DNA from: Flavobacteriales bacterium UBA2426
GTDB taxonomy: Bacteria; Bacteroidota; Bacteroidia; Flavobacteriales_F; PHOS-HE28
Direction: 5' to 3'
NCBI GenBank assembly: GCA_002342985.1
Contig: DDRC01000160.1
Span: 18,288 to 32,577 of the forward strand
DNA length: 14,290 nt
In this document: positions 1 through 7,648 of the stretch, in pieces
Layout: the number at the start of each line of letters is the position of its first letter
Numbering within the stretch: the first letter of the stretch is position 1
Made by a program: the position numbers and the translations under genes
The notes under the pieces: model-generated
Told to the model about the DNA's origin: nothing
The model's database searches: none
What the model saw: the letters and a program-made list of their open reading frames with translations, nothing else

Positions 1-373
1 GGGCGAGCCGGCCCCAGCGCGCTCCTGCGGTGCGCTTCACCCAGCGGCTCAGCCACCACGGAATCCCCATGAGCAGGGTATTGCCCAGCACGGGTACAGC
101 CACGCTCACCACCTTGGTGACCATGGGCTCGCTCACGGCGAAGAACCACCATGTGGCCAGTGCGTTCCAGATGAAGAAGCCGGGGAGCGCGTACGGGTAG
201 AACGGGATGCGCCGGCCCCCTGCGCGCTGGTCATGGATGCGCTCCGCATGCAGCAGCGGGAGCCAGGCGATGAAGGCGAGCCAGGTGATCCCGCCCACCG
301 CCGGCCAGGCGAGGGCCCAAAGCAGCCCGCTCAGGGATGACCACAGCAGAATCCGGGCGCGCAGCGACGGCAT
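1..373 (-). CDS. lnt: Apolipoprotein N-acyltransferase, N-terminal part (cut by window edge)
   Basis: Lnt transfers the third acyl chain from phospholipid to the N-terminal cysteine of lipoproteins at the inner membrane. Only the first 124 codons are in the window; the nitrilase-like catalytic domain lies beyond the left edge. The visible part, MPSLRARILLWSSLSGLLWA onward, shows a hydrophobic segment at about residues 9-25, a second at 28-42 (GITWLAFIAWLPLLHAE), a basic loop, then FFIWNALATWWFFAVSEP (66-83) and another membrane segment at 88-107. This order, with the LLWALAWP and FIAWLPLL motifs and the WN..ATWW motif, is that of Bacteroidota Lnt N-terminal membrane domains. The ATG at 373-371 is chosen because it starts just before the first membrane segment and lies 5 nt after a TACTTTCG element. 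It follows porU2 after 36 nt, so it may be cotranscribed with it or have its own promoter. The call rests on family memory without the catalytic domain. Confidence 0.82.
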   Translation of the reverse strand, partial: MPSLRARILLWSSLSGLLWALAWPAVGGITWLAFIAWLPLLHAERIHDQRAGGRRIPFYPYALPGFFIWNALATWWFFAVSEPMVTKVVSVAVPVLGNTLLMGIPWWLSRWVKRTAGARWGRLA

Positions 374-378
374 GGGCG

Positions 379-386
379 CGAAAGTA
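379..386 (-). promoter_or_regulatory. Candidate Bacteroidota -7 element for lnt
   Basis: On the minus strand the sequence reads TACTTTCG, one base from the Bacteroidota -7 consensus TAnnTTTG, and ends 5 nt before the lnt ATG. Transcription would be expected to start at or almost at the start codon, so the mRNA may be leaderless. I see no TTG (-33) at the usual 17-23 nt upstream, so this rests on one element and its position. Confidence 0.4.
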
Positions 387-409
387 CCCGGGCCGGGCGA
401 GCAGAGGCC

Positions 410-3400
410 CTACCGCAGCAGGTACATCTTGCCGAAGCCCTTGGTGAAGTACTGGGAGGCCTGTGTCTCGCGCACCTCGATGTCCTCCCCATTGAGGCGG
501 GCCATCACGCGATAGAGGTACACGCCGCGCGCCAGGCGGTCGCCGAACTGGTCCGTGCCGTCCCAGGCGAACTCGGTGATGTTGCGCCCGACATGTATCG
601 GGCCCAGCTCGGCCATGCTCACCTCGCGCACCACCTTGCCGGTAACGGTGAGGATCTGGATCCGCATCTGCGAGGGCGGCTCGGAACCGGTGAGCGTGAA
701 CACGAAGCGCGTGCTCGTGGTGAAGGGGTTCGGGTAGTTGAGCACATCGGTGATGGTGGTCCGATTCACCACCTCGAAGCACACCTTGTAATCGTTGTCG
801 CCGCTCGCGTTGCCGCTGAGGTCCGAGGCTTGCACCGTCAGGCAATACCGGCCGTCCGAATCGAAACGCGGGCTGTAGCGGATGCGGGCGATGTTGTCGG
901 TTCCCGATGCGGGCTGGAAGCGCATGACCTCGTTCCCTGCGCCATCGCGGAAGTGGATGCGCTGCTGCCCGGCGCCGGGGCGCGTGAGGAAGACCTTGAA
1001 GCTCGCGGTGTCGGCAGGTGAATCCAGCAGGCGGATCGTGTTCTCGTCATCGAGGCTGATCTCGATCTCGGGCCTCGCCGAAACGATGTCGCCATCGAGG
1101 ATGAACCGCCCATCGAAGGTCACATCGAGCAGCGGGTTCTCGCGATCCTCATCCACCTCGAAGCGCCATTGGGCGATGTTGTTGAACCGGTACTGCTCTG
1201 CCTGGTGGTAGCGGCCGGTGAGGGTATCGACGGGGTTGGCCTCGATCATGAGGGTGTTCCATCCGCCGAAGCCGACCGTGCTGAACCGCACCGTGTCCAC
1301 CAGCCATGCGCCCGCTGGCAGGGGCGCGTTCAGCCGGTAATGGACGCGGTGCCTCACGTTGGCGCGGTTCACCACCCATGCAGTCAGCAGCAGGCTGTCC
1401 ATATCGAACGGGCTGATGTTCTGCACGGCTACCGCCACCGCGGCCTGCTGACCCTCGGCATGGCCCTCCAGCCCATTATAGAGGCCCAGGGGCGGATGGA
1501 TGGCGCATTCGGGAACCGGGCTGAAGAGCAGCTGCCAGCGTTCCAGCTGGGCTGGCACGGCCTCGCCGTTCACGTTGTCCCTGAACTCGCCTCGGATGCG
1601 CAGGATGGGGTACTGCTGCGCATCCACCAGGTCACCGAGGTCGGGCAGGGAATCGAGCGGGCTGTGCAGGTCGGCCAGCGGCACCGGCGCGCCGCCGGCC
1701 GGGCCGATGCCGAAAAGCTTGATCCGCGTGCTGTCCGTCGGCACTGCAGGTAGCTCGTTCCAGTAGAGCCCGTGCCAGCTCGATGCGGGGCCGGCGTCCA
1801 TGGTGGTGATGGTGCCCTGGGCGAAGGCGGTGCTCACCCATGCGCTCAGGCTGATCTGGTCGGTGATGGCGGCGCCCACGGTATCGCGGAACGTGGAGGG
1901 ATCGCCCTGCCTGAAATAGGCGATGTAGGGCACGCTATCAGGCAGGGCGGCGAAGCTGGGGAATCCGATGCTCTCCAGGTAGGGCATCAGGGCCGGATTG
2001 CTGGCCGCCATGCCGTCCTTGTCCAGGTAGAGCCAGGTGTACATGAGCACATGATGCCCGGCAGGGATGGCGTTGGGGCCGCTGAGCATGCCCTGCAGCC
2101 CGGTGAGCTGCGCAGCCGAGCTGGTGTGGAATCCGAAATAGCCCTCAGGCCGATTACGGCAGCCGCCGGCGTTGTTGTAGTTGCCGAACTGGTTCTCCGG
2201 ATAGTAGACCTGGCCGGTTGTCGGGTTCACGTAGTAGGTGCCCCAGGGCTCGAAGGAGACCGGATCGACCACCGCCACATGCCATGCCGCGGGTCCGCAG
2301 CCGCCATAGTCCTGCGGGCTCAGCTCCATGAACCAGGCCGTTGCGGGGCCGCCCACGTTGCCCAGCACGGTGGCGCGCAGCAAGCGCTGCCCCTCCTCGA
2401 AGTCGAAGTCACGTTCCGGCCGGTCGTAGCGGATGCCGGAATAGACGTCGTTCTTGAACTGGAAGTAGTGCGCCTGCCCCCAGCCCCAACGCTGCGGGAT
2501 GTACTGGAACGAGCGCTCGTACCAGTTGAACTGGCCGTTGCCTGAGGAGGCGCTATCGATGCTGCAGCGCCAGTAGAACACCGTGCTGTCCTGCAGCGCA
2601 TTCAGCGCGAAGATGGATTGGGGCTGCCAGCTCACCACGCCGCCGGGGGCCTGCAGGGTGTGCGTCTCCCGGATCGGGCTGTTGAAGAGGTCCGTGGTGT
2701 CGATCTGGAAGACATACGTCCGCACCGGAGCGAGCGGATCGCCCGTGCTGGCCTTCAGCGTCACCGTGGGCTCGGGCACGATGGCGAAGTCGTAGGGCCA
2801 AGCCGGCACGAGGTCGCCGCTGGCGATGAAGAGCGCGGTGCTGGCCGTGTTGTTCGCATCGTCCACCAGCTCATCCACCTGGTCGGGCTCCAGGTCCACG
2901 AGGACCTGCAGCTGGTTGGTGCCCTGGCCGCCGCTGAATCCGAGCGTCGGGACCCGGAACACGGCGGTGTCTCGCAGGTCCACATCGCTCAGCGTGGTGA
3001 AGTAGCTGACGGGGTTGGCGCCGAGCCCGGGATTCGACCGCTTGAGTTCCACGTTGATGGTGGCGTTCACCGCGCGCCCGATGTTCTCCACGGCCACCTT
3101 CACCGTGAAGCTGTCCACATCGGCCGTCACATTGGCCGGCTCGATGAGGATGCGGTCCGCGCTCACCGTGTAATCCGGCTGCCGGTGCGAATTGAGCGTG
3201 ATCGTGGGGTCGCCCTGCAGCGCGAAGTTCTGCACGTTCCACGCCATGTAGCTGGTGGGCGAGATCACCTGGCAGGTGAGGCCGGCGTGCTTCATGTGCT
3301 CGCCTATGCTGCCTCCATGGTTCACGCGGGCGAAGCTGTCGTAGAAGGGCGAGGAGTAATTGAGCAGCCAGCCGGTGAAGCCCTGCTCCGCAGCCGCGAT

Positions 3401-5587
3401 GAAGGCGATGGGGCCCGCATCCGGCATCAGCACCCATCGCTCGCTGGCGCTGGTGGCACCGTTGCCGTGGAAGTTGCCGATGTAGCAGGAGTTGCCCAGG
3501 ATCACCGGATGCTTGCCGTTCCAGTCGTAGTTCTCGGGCTCGTCGATGGTGATGTCGAAGCTGGCGCTATAGGCATGGGCCAGGAAGGTCATCAGCGTTA
3601 CACCCTGATCCTCGATGTAATGGCGCACGGAATCGGCGCTGGCCTGCACGATGACATCGCTGCCGAGCTTCTTGAAGGTGACCACGTTACCGCCCAGGTA
3701 GGCGGCTGTGTCGGTGGCGATGGCGGCCAGGCTGCCCAGCCAACCGGCCATGTTGTTCACCTCCTGCGGGCTGAATCCTCCGGCGAAATGCAGGATGTTC
3801 TTCTGCCAGATGGCCGGCGGCTGTGCCTCGGTGGCCTGCACCTTGGCCAGGTAGGCGAGCACTTCGGCGTTGGTATTGGCGCTGAGCCGGCCCACGGGGA
3901 TGTCCATGCGCCGGGTATCGAGCTCCAGGCCTGTGGTGAAGGCCTGATCGCTGCTGGGATACCCGTAGCTGGGCACCAGGCACCGTGCGCGGGCGCCGCC
4001 GGCATCGGGGTTGATGCTCGGCAGCCCCGAGAAGAAGGCCGACCAGGTGTTCACCGACTTCCCGATGAGGAAGAGCGCACGCGGCCGAGTGCTCCATTGC
4101 TGGATGAGGTACCGGCAGAAGGCACGGATGGCATAGGCCTGCTTGGGGATGCCGCCGCCGAACTGGTCGTAGAGCTCATCCACATCGGCCACCAGCGTGT
4201 TGTAGCGGTTGGGGCTCTGGTTCTCGCGGTAGTTGGCATAGAGGGCTGCGCTGCTCATCAGGCTGGCGTGCGTGACGATGAGCATCGCCGAGTCGATGTC
4301 CATGGCGGCGAAGTCCGTGAAGTAGCCGGAGGGGGTCACCGGCCGCAGCCCGGTGATCGGCTGCACCGTCTCCTGGCCGAAGACGACGACCGGTGTGAGG
4401 CCCTGGGCCAAGGCCGCCGGGAAGAGGAACTGCCACGCGCTGCCGTTGAAGGTGCCGGCCACCCGCCGCACACTGTCGCCGTAAGCGTAGATGACCGGCG
4501 TGCCCACGAAGGCCGACACATCGAGGCGCACCATGGGGTCGGCGCTGCCGGGCACCTCCATGCGCAGCGGCCCGCCTCCACCGATGGCCAGCGACCGTGG
4601 ATAGCGGATGCGCACGTTGCTCACCACCTGCCAGTCGAGGTAATTGGGCAGCCCCGCGCCTACCTGGCCCGGCCCATCCAGATCGTGCGGTGCGTTGTAG
4701 CGGATGGTGGTGGCGGGCCCCATCACCGACACCGGTATGTCGAAGATGCCACGGATGGTGCGGGCGCCGCTGTAGATGGTATCGCGGCCCACGGTATTGA
4801 GCGCAGGCCCATAGAGCCACCGCGTATGGTGGTTGAAGAGGGAGCTGTTGCCGGGGTTGTTCTGCGCCGCCACGGTGGCGGTCACCGTGGCGTCCGGTGC
4901 ATCGGGGCCGGGATACACGCCCGGGGTGACCACCACGGCATCCTGGATGTCGAGCAGATTGGTACTCCCATCGTTGTAGAGCGGCAGCCCGCCGAAGCCC
5001 TCGCTCTCGAGCATGGGGCTGAGGCTGGTGCCGATGCCGATCTGCTGCAGCGTGGGCTCCAGCAGCCCCGCCCAGTAGATGAGGTTGTAGGTCTGTATGC
5101 CCTCGAACCAGGCCCAGGGGCGCGGCGCATGGCTGGCGTAGTCGGCATTGGCATAGGCGCCCATGTGCAGCGCAGGAGCCGTCTCGTCCCACGTGAGGTA
5201 GTAGCGCACCGAGTCGCCATAGAGGCTCACGTAGGGATTGGGGTTCGCGTCCGGATAGGGGTACATCCGCTTGTCCACCTGGCCGTCGGCCTTGGTGGCA
5301 TGGAACTCGATGTAGTCTCCCGCGTTGAGCACGCCATCGGACTCGCCATGGACATAGATGGGCACTTGCTGCTCCTTCCCGAAGAGCATCAGGTGCCGGG
5401 CATCCACGGTGGCGATGGGGAAGCCGCTCTGCGCCAGCGTGGCCGAATCGATGCGGTACACCCCATCGGCGGCCACCTCGAACTTCCAATAGCGCCTGTC
5501 GTGGTCGATCCATTCATTGCCATGCAGCTGGGCCAGCAAGGCCGCGGCATGCGCAAGGGTCACCACCGACAGGAGCAGTCTCTTCAT
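410..5587 (-). CDS. porU2: Large C25 (gingipain-type) cysteine peptidase with T9SS C-terminal sorting domain, PorU2-like
   Basis: This is a secreted 1725-residue protein of the family annotated as putative T9SS sortase PorU2. The layout is: signal peptide (about 1-20, cut near LLAQ-L); N-terminal beta-rich propeptide-like region (about 25-420); peptidase C25 domain (about 430-800) with the DELYDQFGGGIPKQAYAIR segment (470-488), likely catalytic His671 in FLAHAYSASFDI and likely catalytic Cys701 in GNSCYIGNF; a CARDB-like domain (about 806-915) ending in GTNQLQVLVDLEP and NN; a less familiar region (about 1030-1250); a second CARDB-like stretch (about 1370-1475); an Ig-like stretch (about 1485-1605); and a FlgD-like/T9SS sorting domain (about 1614-1725) starting at NYPNPF and ending KGFGKMYLLR. 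In T9SS, PorU removes the C-terminal signal of cargo and attaches it to anionic LPS. This paralogue is far longer and itself carries a cargo-type C terminus, so it may be a specialised sortase or surface protease. The residue before the His is Ala rather than the usual Gly. The start ATG overlaps the porV2 stop (ATGA). Confidence 0.85.
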   Translation of the reverse strand: MKRLLLSVVTLAHAAALLAQLHGNEWIDHDRRYWKFEVAADGVYRIDSATLAQSGFPIATVDARHLMLFGKEQQVPIYVHGESDGVLNAGDYIEFHATKADGQVDKRMYPYPDANPNPYVSLYGDSVRYYLTWDETAPALHMGAYANADYASHAPRPWAWFEGIQTYNLIYWAGLLEPTLQQIGIGTSLSPMLESEGFGGLPLYNDGSTNLLDIQDAVVVTPGVYPGPDAPDATVTATVAAQNNPGNSSLFNHHTRWLYGPALNTVGRDTIYSGARTIRGIFDIPVSVMGPATTIRYNAPHDLDGPGQVGAGLPNYLDWQVVSNVRIRYPRSLAIGGGGPLRMEVPGSADPMVRLDVSAFVGTPVIYAYGDSVRRVAGTFNGSAWQFLFPAALAQGLTPVVVFGQETVQPITGLRPVTPSGYFTDFAAMDIDSAMLIVTHASLMSSAALYANYRENQSPNRYNTLVADVDELYDQFGGGIPKQAYAIRAFCRYLIQQWSTRPRALFLIGKSVNTWSAFFSGLPSINPDAGGARARCLVPSYGYPSSDQAFTTGLELDTRRMDIPVGRLSANTNAEVLAYLAKVQATEAQPPAIWQKNILHFAGGFSPQEVNNMAGWLGSLAAIATDTAAYLGGNVVTFKKLGSDVIVQASADSVRHYIEDQGVTLMTFLAHAYSASFDITIDEPENYDWNGKHPVILGNSCYIGNFHGNGATSASERWVLMPDAGPIAFIAAAEQGFTGWLLNYSSPFYDSFARVNHGGSIGEHMKHAGLTCQVISPTSYMAWNVQNFALQGDPTITLNSHRQPDYTVSADRILIEPANVTADVDSFTVKVAVENIGRAVNATINVELKRSNPGLGANPVSYFTTLSDVDLRDTAVFRVPTLGFSGGQGTNQLQVLVDLEPDQVDELVDDANNTASTALFIASGDLVPAWPYDFAIVPEPTVTLKASTGDPLAPVRTYVFQIDTTDLFNSPIRETHTLQAPGGVVSWQPQSIFALNALQDSTVFYWRCSIDSASSGNGQFNWYERSFQYIPQRWGWGQAHYFQFKNDVYSGIRYDRPERDFDFEEGQRLLRATVLGNVGGPATAWFMELSPQDYGGCGPAAWHVAVVDPVSFEPWGTYYVNPTTGQVYYPENQFGNYNNAGGCRNRPEGYFGFHTSSAAQLTGLQGMLSGPNAIPAGHHVLMYTWLYLDKDGMAASNPALMPYLESIGFPSFAALPDSVPYIAYFRQGDPSTFRDTVGAAITDQISLSAWVSTAFAQGTITTMDAGPASSWHGLYWNELPAVPTDSTRIKLFGIGPAGGAPVPLADLHSPLDSLPDLGDLVDAQQYPILRIRGEFRDNVNGEAVPAQLERWQLLFSPVPECAIHPPLGLYNGLEGHAEGQQAAVAVAVQNISPFDMDSLLLTAWVVNRANVRHRVHYRLNAPLPAGAWLVDTVRFSTVGFGGWNTLMIEANPVDTLTGRYHQAEQYRFNNIAQWRFEVDEDRENPLLDVTFDGRFILDGDIVSARPEIEISLDDENTIRLLDSPADTASFKVFLTRPGAGQQRIHFRDGAGNEVMRFQPASGTDNIARIRYSPRFDSDGRYCLTVQASDLSGNASGDNDYKVCFEVVNRTTITDVLNYPNPFTTSTRFVFTLTGSEPPSQMRIQILTVTGKVVREVSMAELGPIHVGRNITEFAWDGTDQFGDRLARGVYLYRVMARLNGEDIEVRETQASQYFTKGFGKMYLLR

Positions 5588-6687
5588 GAGCCGGGCCGCT
5601 TGTACAGGTCGAACCGCAGGGAGAAGACGTTGGAGTAGAGGGCCACGCTGTTGTCGCCGATGTCGGTGAGCGCGTAGTCCAGCGAGACGCTCTTGATGCG
5701 CAATCCGATGCCGATGTTGGGCTGCACGGCGAGGCGCTTCTCATCCGTGATCTCGGTGACGTACTGGATGTTGCTCATCCCTGCCCGCACGTACACGATA
5801 CCAGCGTAGCCGAGCTCCAGGCCCAAGCGGGGGTCCACGCTGATGGCGCTGCTCTGGATGAGGGTGTTCCGGCGCCCATCGAAGGTGTTCTCCAGGTCCA
5901 CCGCGGCGATGAGGTCGAACTTCCTGCCGAACTTGAACTCGCGCGCGGCACCGAGCATCAGGCGCGGCAGGGTCACCTCCACGCTGTTCTGCGGCAGCTC
6001 GTTGTTGGTCTGCTCGAACACGTCGATGGTGCGCTGATCAAGGGTGTAGCTCCAGGCGTTGAAGGTGCCGGTGATGTCGCGCGCCACGGCGCTGAACCGC
6101 CAGCGGTCGCGGTGGTAGTGCGCACCGGCATCGAGCCCGAACCCCCAGGCCTTGCCGAACTCCCCCACGCGGCGATAGATCACCTTGGCATTGCCGCCCA
6201 CGCGCAGGCCCGGGATGCTGAGCTTGCGCGCGTAGCTGAGGATGAAGGCATGATCGGCGCTGCTGAAGGTGGTGATGCGGTCGTAGTCGATGTTGCCACT
6301 GGGATCGATGAGGTCGATGGTGTTGGGGATGTTGTCGATGCCGAATCGGATGAAGCTGAAGCCGATGGTGCTCACCGAATCGATGGGCTTGGCCAGCCCG
6401 ATGTAATCGTACTTGGCGATGCCGGCGAAGTACTCGCTGTGCATGGCGCCCACCTGAAGGTCGCCTTTCACCCCCAGCAGCCCTGCGGGGTTCCAGTAGC
6501 CGCTGGTGACGTCGTTGGTCACCGCCGTGAAGGCATTGCCCATGCCCAAGGCCCTCGCTCCCACCCCGACGGCCAGGAACTCGTTGCTGTACTTGGGCGC
6601 ATCGGTCTGGGCCCGAGCGGCGGTGGCGCACGCCACCGCAACGGCCAGCAAAAGGCTGCGCATCCCCTTCGTCATCAAGCTCTTCAT
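5584..6687 (-). CDS. porV2: PorV/PorQ-family outer-membrane beta-barrel protein, likely PorV2
   Basis: This 367-residue outer-membrane protein belongs to the PorV/PorQ (FadL-like barrel) family of T9SS. PorV acts as a shuttle that receives cargo from the translocon and hands it to the PorU sortase. A signal peptide is visible (about 1-27, ending ARAQ), followed by the family hallmark near residues 34-70: NEFLAVGVGARALGMGNAFT and then DVTSGYWNPAGLLGV. The rest is alternating beta-strand sequence with GLRVGGNAKVIYRR, PNIGIGLRIK and a C-terminal SLRFDLYKRPGS. It is first in the operon and overlaps porU2 by 4 nt, which fits a dedicated shuttle/peptidase pair. The ATG at 6687 gives a long n-region; Met5 (6675) and Met9 (6663) are plausible alternatives. 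PorV versus PorQ subtype is assigned from the partner gene, not from a diagnostic residue. Confidence 0.85.
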   Translation of the reverse strand: MKSLMTKGMRSLLLAVAVACATAARAQTDAPKYSNEFLAVGVGARALGMGNAFTAVTNDVTSGYWNPAGLLGVKGDLQVGAMHSEYFAGIAKYDYIGLAKPIDSVSTIGFSFIRFGIDNIPNTIDLIDPSGNIDYDRITTFSSADHAFILSYARKLSIPGLRVGGNAKVIYRRVGEFGKAWGFGLDAGAHYHRDRWRFSAVARDITGTFNAWSYTLDQRTIDVFEQTNNELPQNSVEVTLPRLMLGAAREFKFGRKFDLIAAVDLENTFDGRRNTLIQSSAISVDPRLGLELGYAGIVYVRAGMSNIQYVTEITDEKRLAVQPNIGIGLRIKSVSLDYALTDIGDNSVALYSNVFSLRFDLYKRPGS

Positions 6688-6738
6688 CTGCTTCGTATTG
6701 ACGCAGCCATCAACGGACGGTGGCCTGGATCATTGCCC

Positions 6739-6767
6739 CGAAATTATCCCAACTTCGGCCCCGGCAA
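6739..6767 (-). promoter_or_regulatory. Candidate promoter of the porV2-porU2 operon
   Basis: On the minus strand a TTG (6767-6765) is followed after 18 nt by TAATTTCG (6746-6739). This matches the Bacteroidota promoter pattern TTG-N17-23-TAnnTTTG with one mismatch in the -7 element. The predicted start of transcription is near 6732-6735, leaving a leader of about 45 nt before porV2. The -33 TTG overlaps the start codon of the divergent pssA. Confidence 0.5.
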
Positions 6768-7594
6768 TGGCCCGGTTCCCCCGCCTCCCCGACCTGCTCA
6801 CCACGGCGAACCTAGGCTGCGGGGTCGCATCCATCCTAATGGCCTCCCAAGGGCAGCTAACGATCGCGTGTTGGCTGGTGTTCGCCGGAGCGCTGTTCGA
6901 TGTGTTCGATGGGCTGGCGGCCCGGGCCTTGGGCGGCGGCAGCGAATTGGGCAGGCAGCTCGACAGCCTGGCGGACATGGTGACCTTCGGGGTGGCGCCG
7001 GGGTTCATCTCGGCCGTAATCCCGTGGAAGGCGCTCCAGCTCACCCTTGATGCGCATCGAGATTTCGGTCCCTCGACCGTGCGCACCGGCGACCTGTTCG
7101 GCGAGCCGCTCTGGGCATCAGCGGCCTGCGCGATGGTCATCGCCATCGCCTCCATGTGGCGACTGGCCCGATTCAACATCGACACCCGGCAGACGAGCGG
7201 TTTCCTCGGCCTGGCCACACCCGCGAACGCGCTGCTGTGGGCGGCCTTCGGCAGCATCTCCTGGGGCATCGGGGTCCGATTCGGCCCAGGCGCCAACGAG
7301 ATGCAGAACCATATCGCCGCCTTCATGGCCAACCCCGTCCATAAGCTCATCCTGAGCGTCGTGCTCGCGGCCCTCATGCTCTCCTCCATCCCGCTCCCCT
7401 CCCTGAAGTTCAAGCATATGAGATGGAAAGGCAATGAGGTGGTCTACCTGCTGCTCGGCCTTGGCGCAGGGCTTGTTGTGCTCTACGGCATTCTCGCCGT
7501 TCCTTTGATCCTGATCGTGTATCTGCTCAGCCCGCTCTGGGGAAGATCAGTTCACCACAGAGGCACCGAGAACACGGAGAAAATCAAGCTATAG
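6767..7594 (+). CDS. pssA: CDP-diacylglycerol--serine O-phosphatidyltransferase (phosphatidylserine synthase)
   Basis: PssA joins CDP-diacylglycerol and L-serine to give phosphatidylserine, the precursor of phosphatidylethanolamine, in the inner membrane. The 275-residue protein carries the full CDP-alcohol phosphatidyltransferase motif D48-G-x2-A52-R53-x8-G62-x3-D66-x3-D70, plus D45 before it. The N terminus LPDLLTTANLGCG (7-19) matches the usual 'P.-.-.T..N..CG' opening of bacterial PssA. About seven or eight hydrophobic segments follow (for example 31-47, 117-133, 155-170, 191-209, 225-258). The ATG at 6767 is chosen because it places this opening at the N terminus; the frame stays open upstream to 6506 but that part is antisense to porV2. 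The last 14 residues (VHHRGTENTEKIKL) are encoded by an inverted repeat that begins at 7551, so the original C terminus probably ended near WGRS. The promoter is unclear: CAACTTCG at 6750-6757 is a weak -7 candidate 9 nt before the ATG. Confidence 0.92.
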   Translation: MARFPRLPDLLTTANLGCGVASILMASQGQLTIACWLVFAGALFDVFDGLAARALGGGSELGRQLDSLADMVTFGVAPGFISAVIPWKALQLTLDAHRDFGPSTVRTGDLFGEPLWASAACAMVIAIASMWRLARFNIDTRQTSGFLGLATPANALLWAAFGSISWGIGVRFGPGANEMQNHIAAFMANPVHKLILSVVLAALMLSSIPLPSLKFKHMRWKGNEVVYLLLGLGAGLVVLYGILAVPLILIVYLLSPLWGRSVHHRGTENTEKIKL

Positions 7595-7637
7595 CACCAC
7601 ATGGACGGTCAGCATTCCTCTGTGCCTCTGTGGTGAA
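7551..7637. repeat. Inverted repeat with 16-bp perfect arms, 'HHRGTEnTE'-type intergenic repeat
   Basis: The left arm TTCACCACAGAGGCAC (7551-7566) is the exact reverse complement of the right arm GTGCCTCTGTGGTGAA (7622-7637), separated by 55 nt. Just inside the left arm the sequence continues as repeating 8-9-nt units ending in GAG (ACCACAGAG, GCACCGAG, AACACGGAG), and the right arm carries matching CTCTGTG units, so pairing partly extends inward. Sequences of this kind, which translate to HHRGTEDTEK-like peptides, are widespread in unrelated bacteria and are often seen fused to reading frames, including those of the GxxExxE protein family (from memory). Here the left part encodes the tail and, at 7592-7594, the stop codon of pssA, and the element ends 11 nt before purS. 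Neither side has a T-run, so it is not a standard intrinsic terminator, though it may form an mRNA hairpin. Confidence 0.9.
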
Positions 7638-7648
7638 TCCAAAAGACC

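Noticed and set aside
387..409. Possible terminator after porU2 (GGGCC...GGCCC on the minus strand)
   Set aside because: The stem is only 5 bp with an 11-nt loop and no T-run, and such pairings are common by chance in this GC-rich DNA.
2618..5638. 1006-codon plus-strand open frame opposite porU2
   Set aside because: Its translation is a low-complexity His/Gly/Val/Ala/Arg-rich shadow of the porU2 codons, with no family motif; it is expected from G/C-biased third positions.
6506..6766. N-terminal extension of pssA
   Set aside because: It is antisense to porV2 and contains the porV2 promoter; PssA proteins start close to the P-x-x-x-T-x-x-N motif found right after 6767.
7551..7637. Inverted repeat read as an intrinsic terminator or a CRISPR unit
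   Set aside because: There is no T-run on either side, the loop is 55 nt, and there is a single inverted pair with no direct repeats or spacers.
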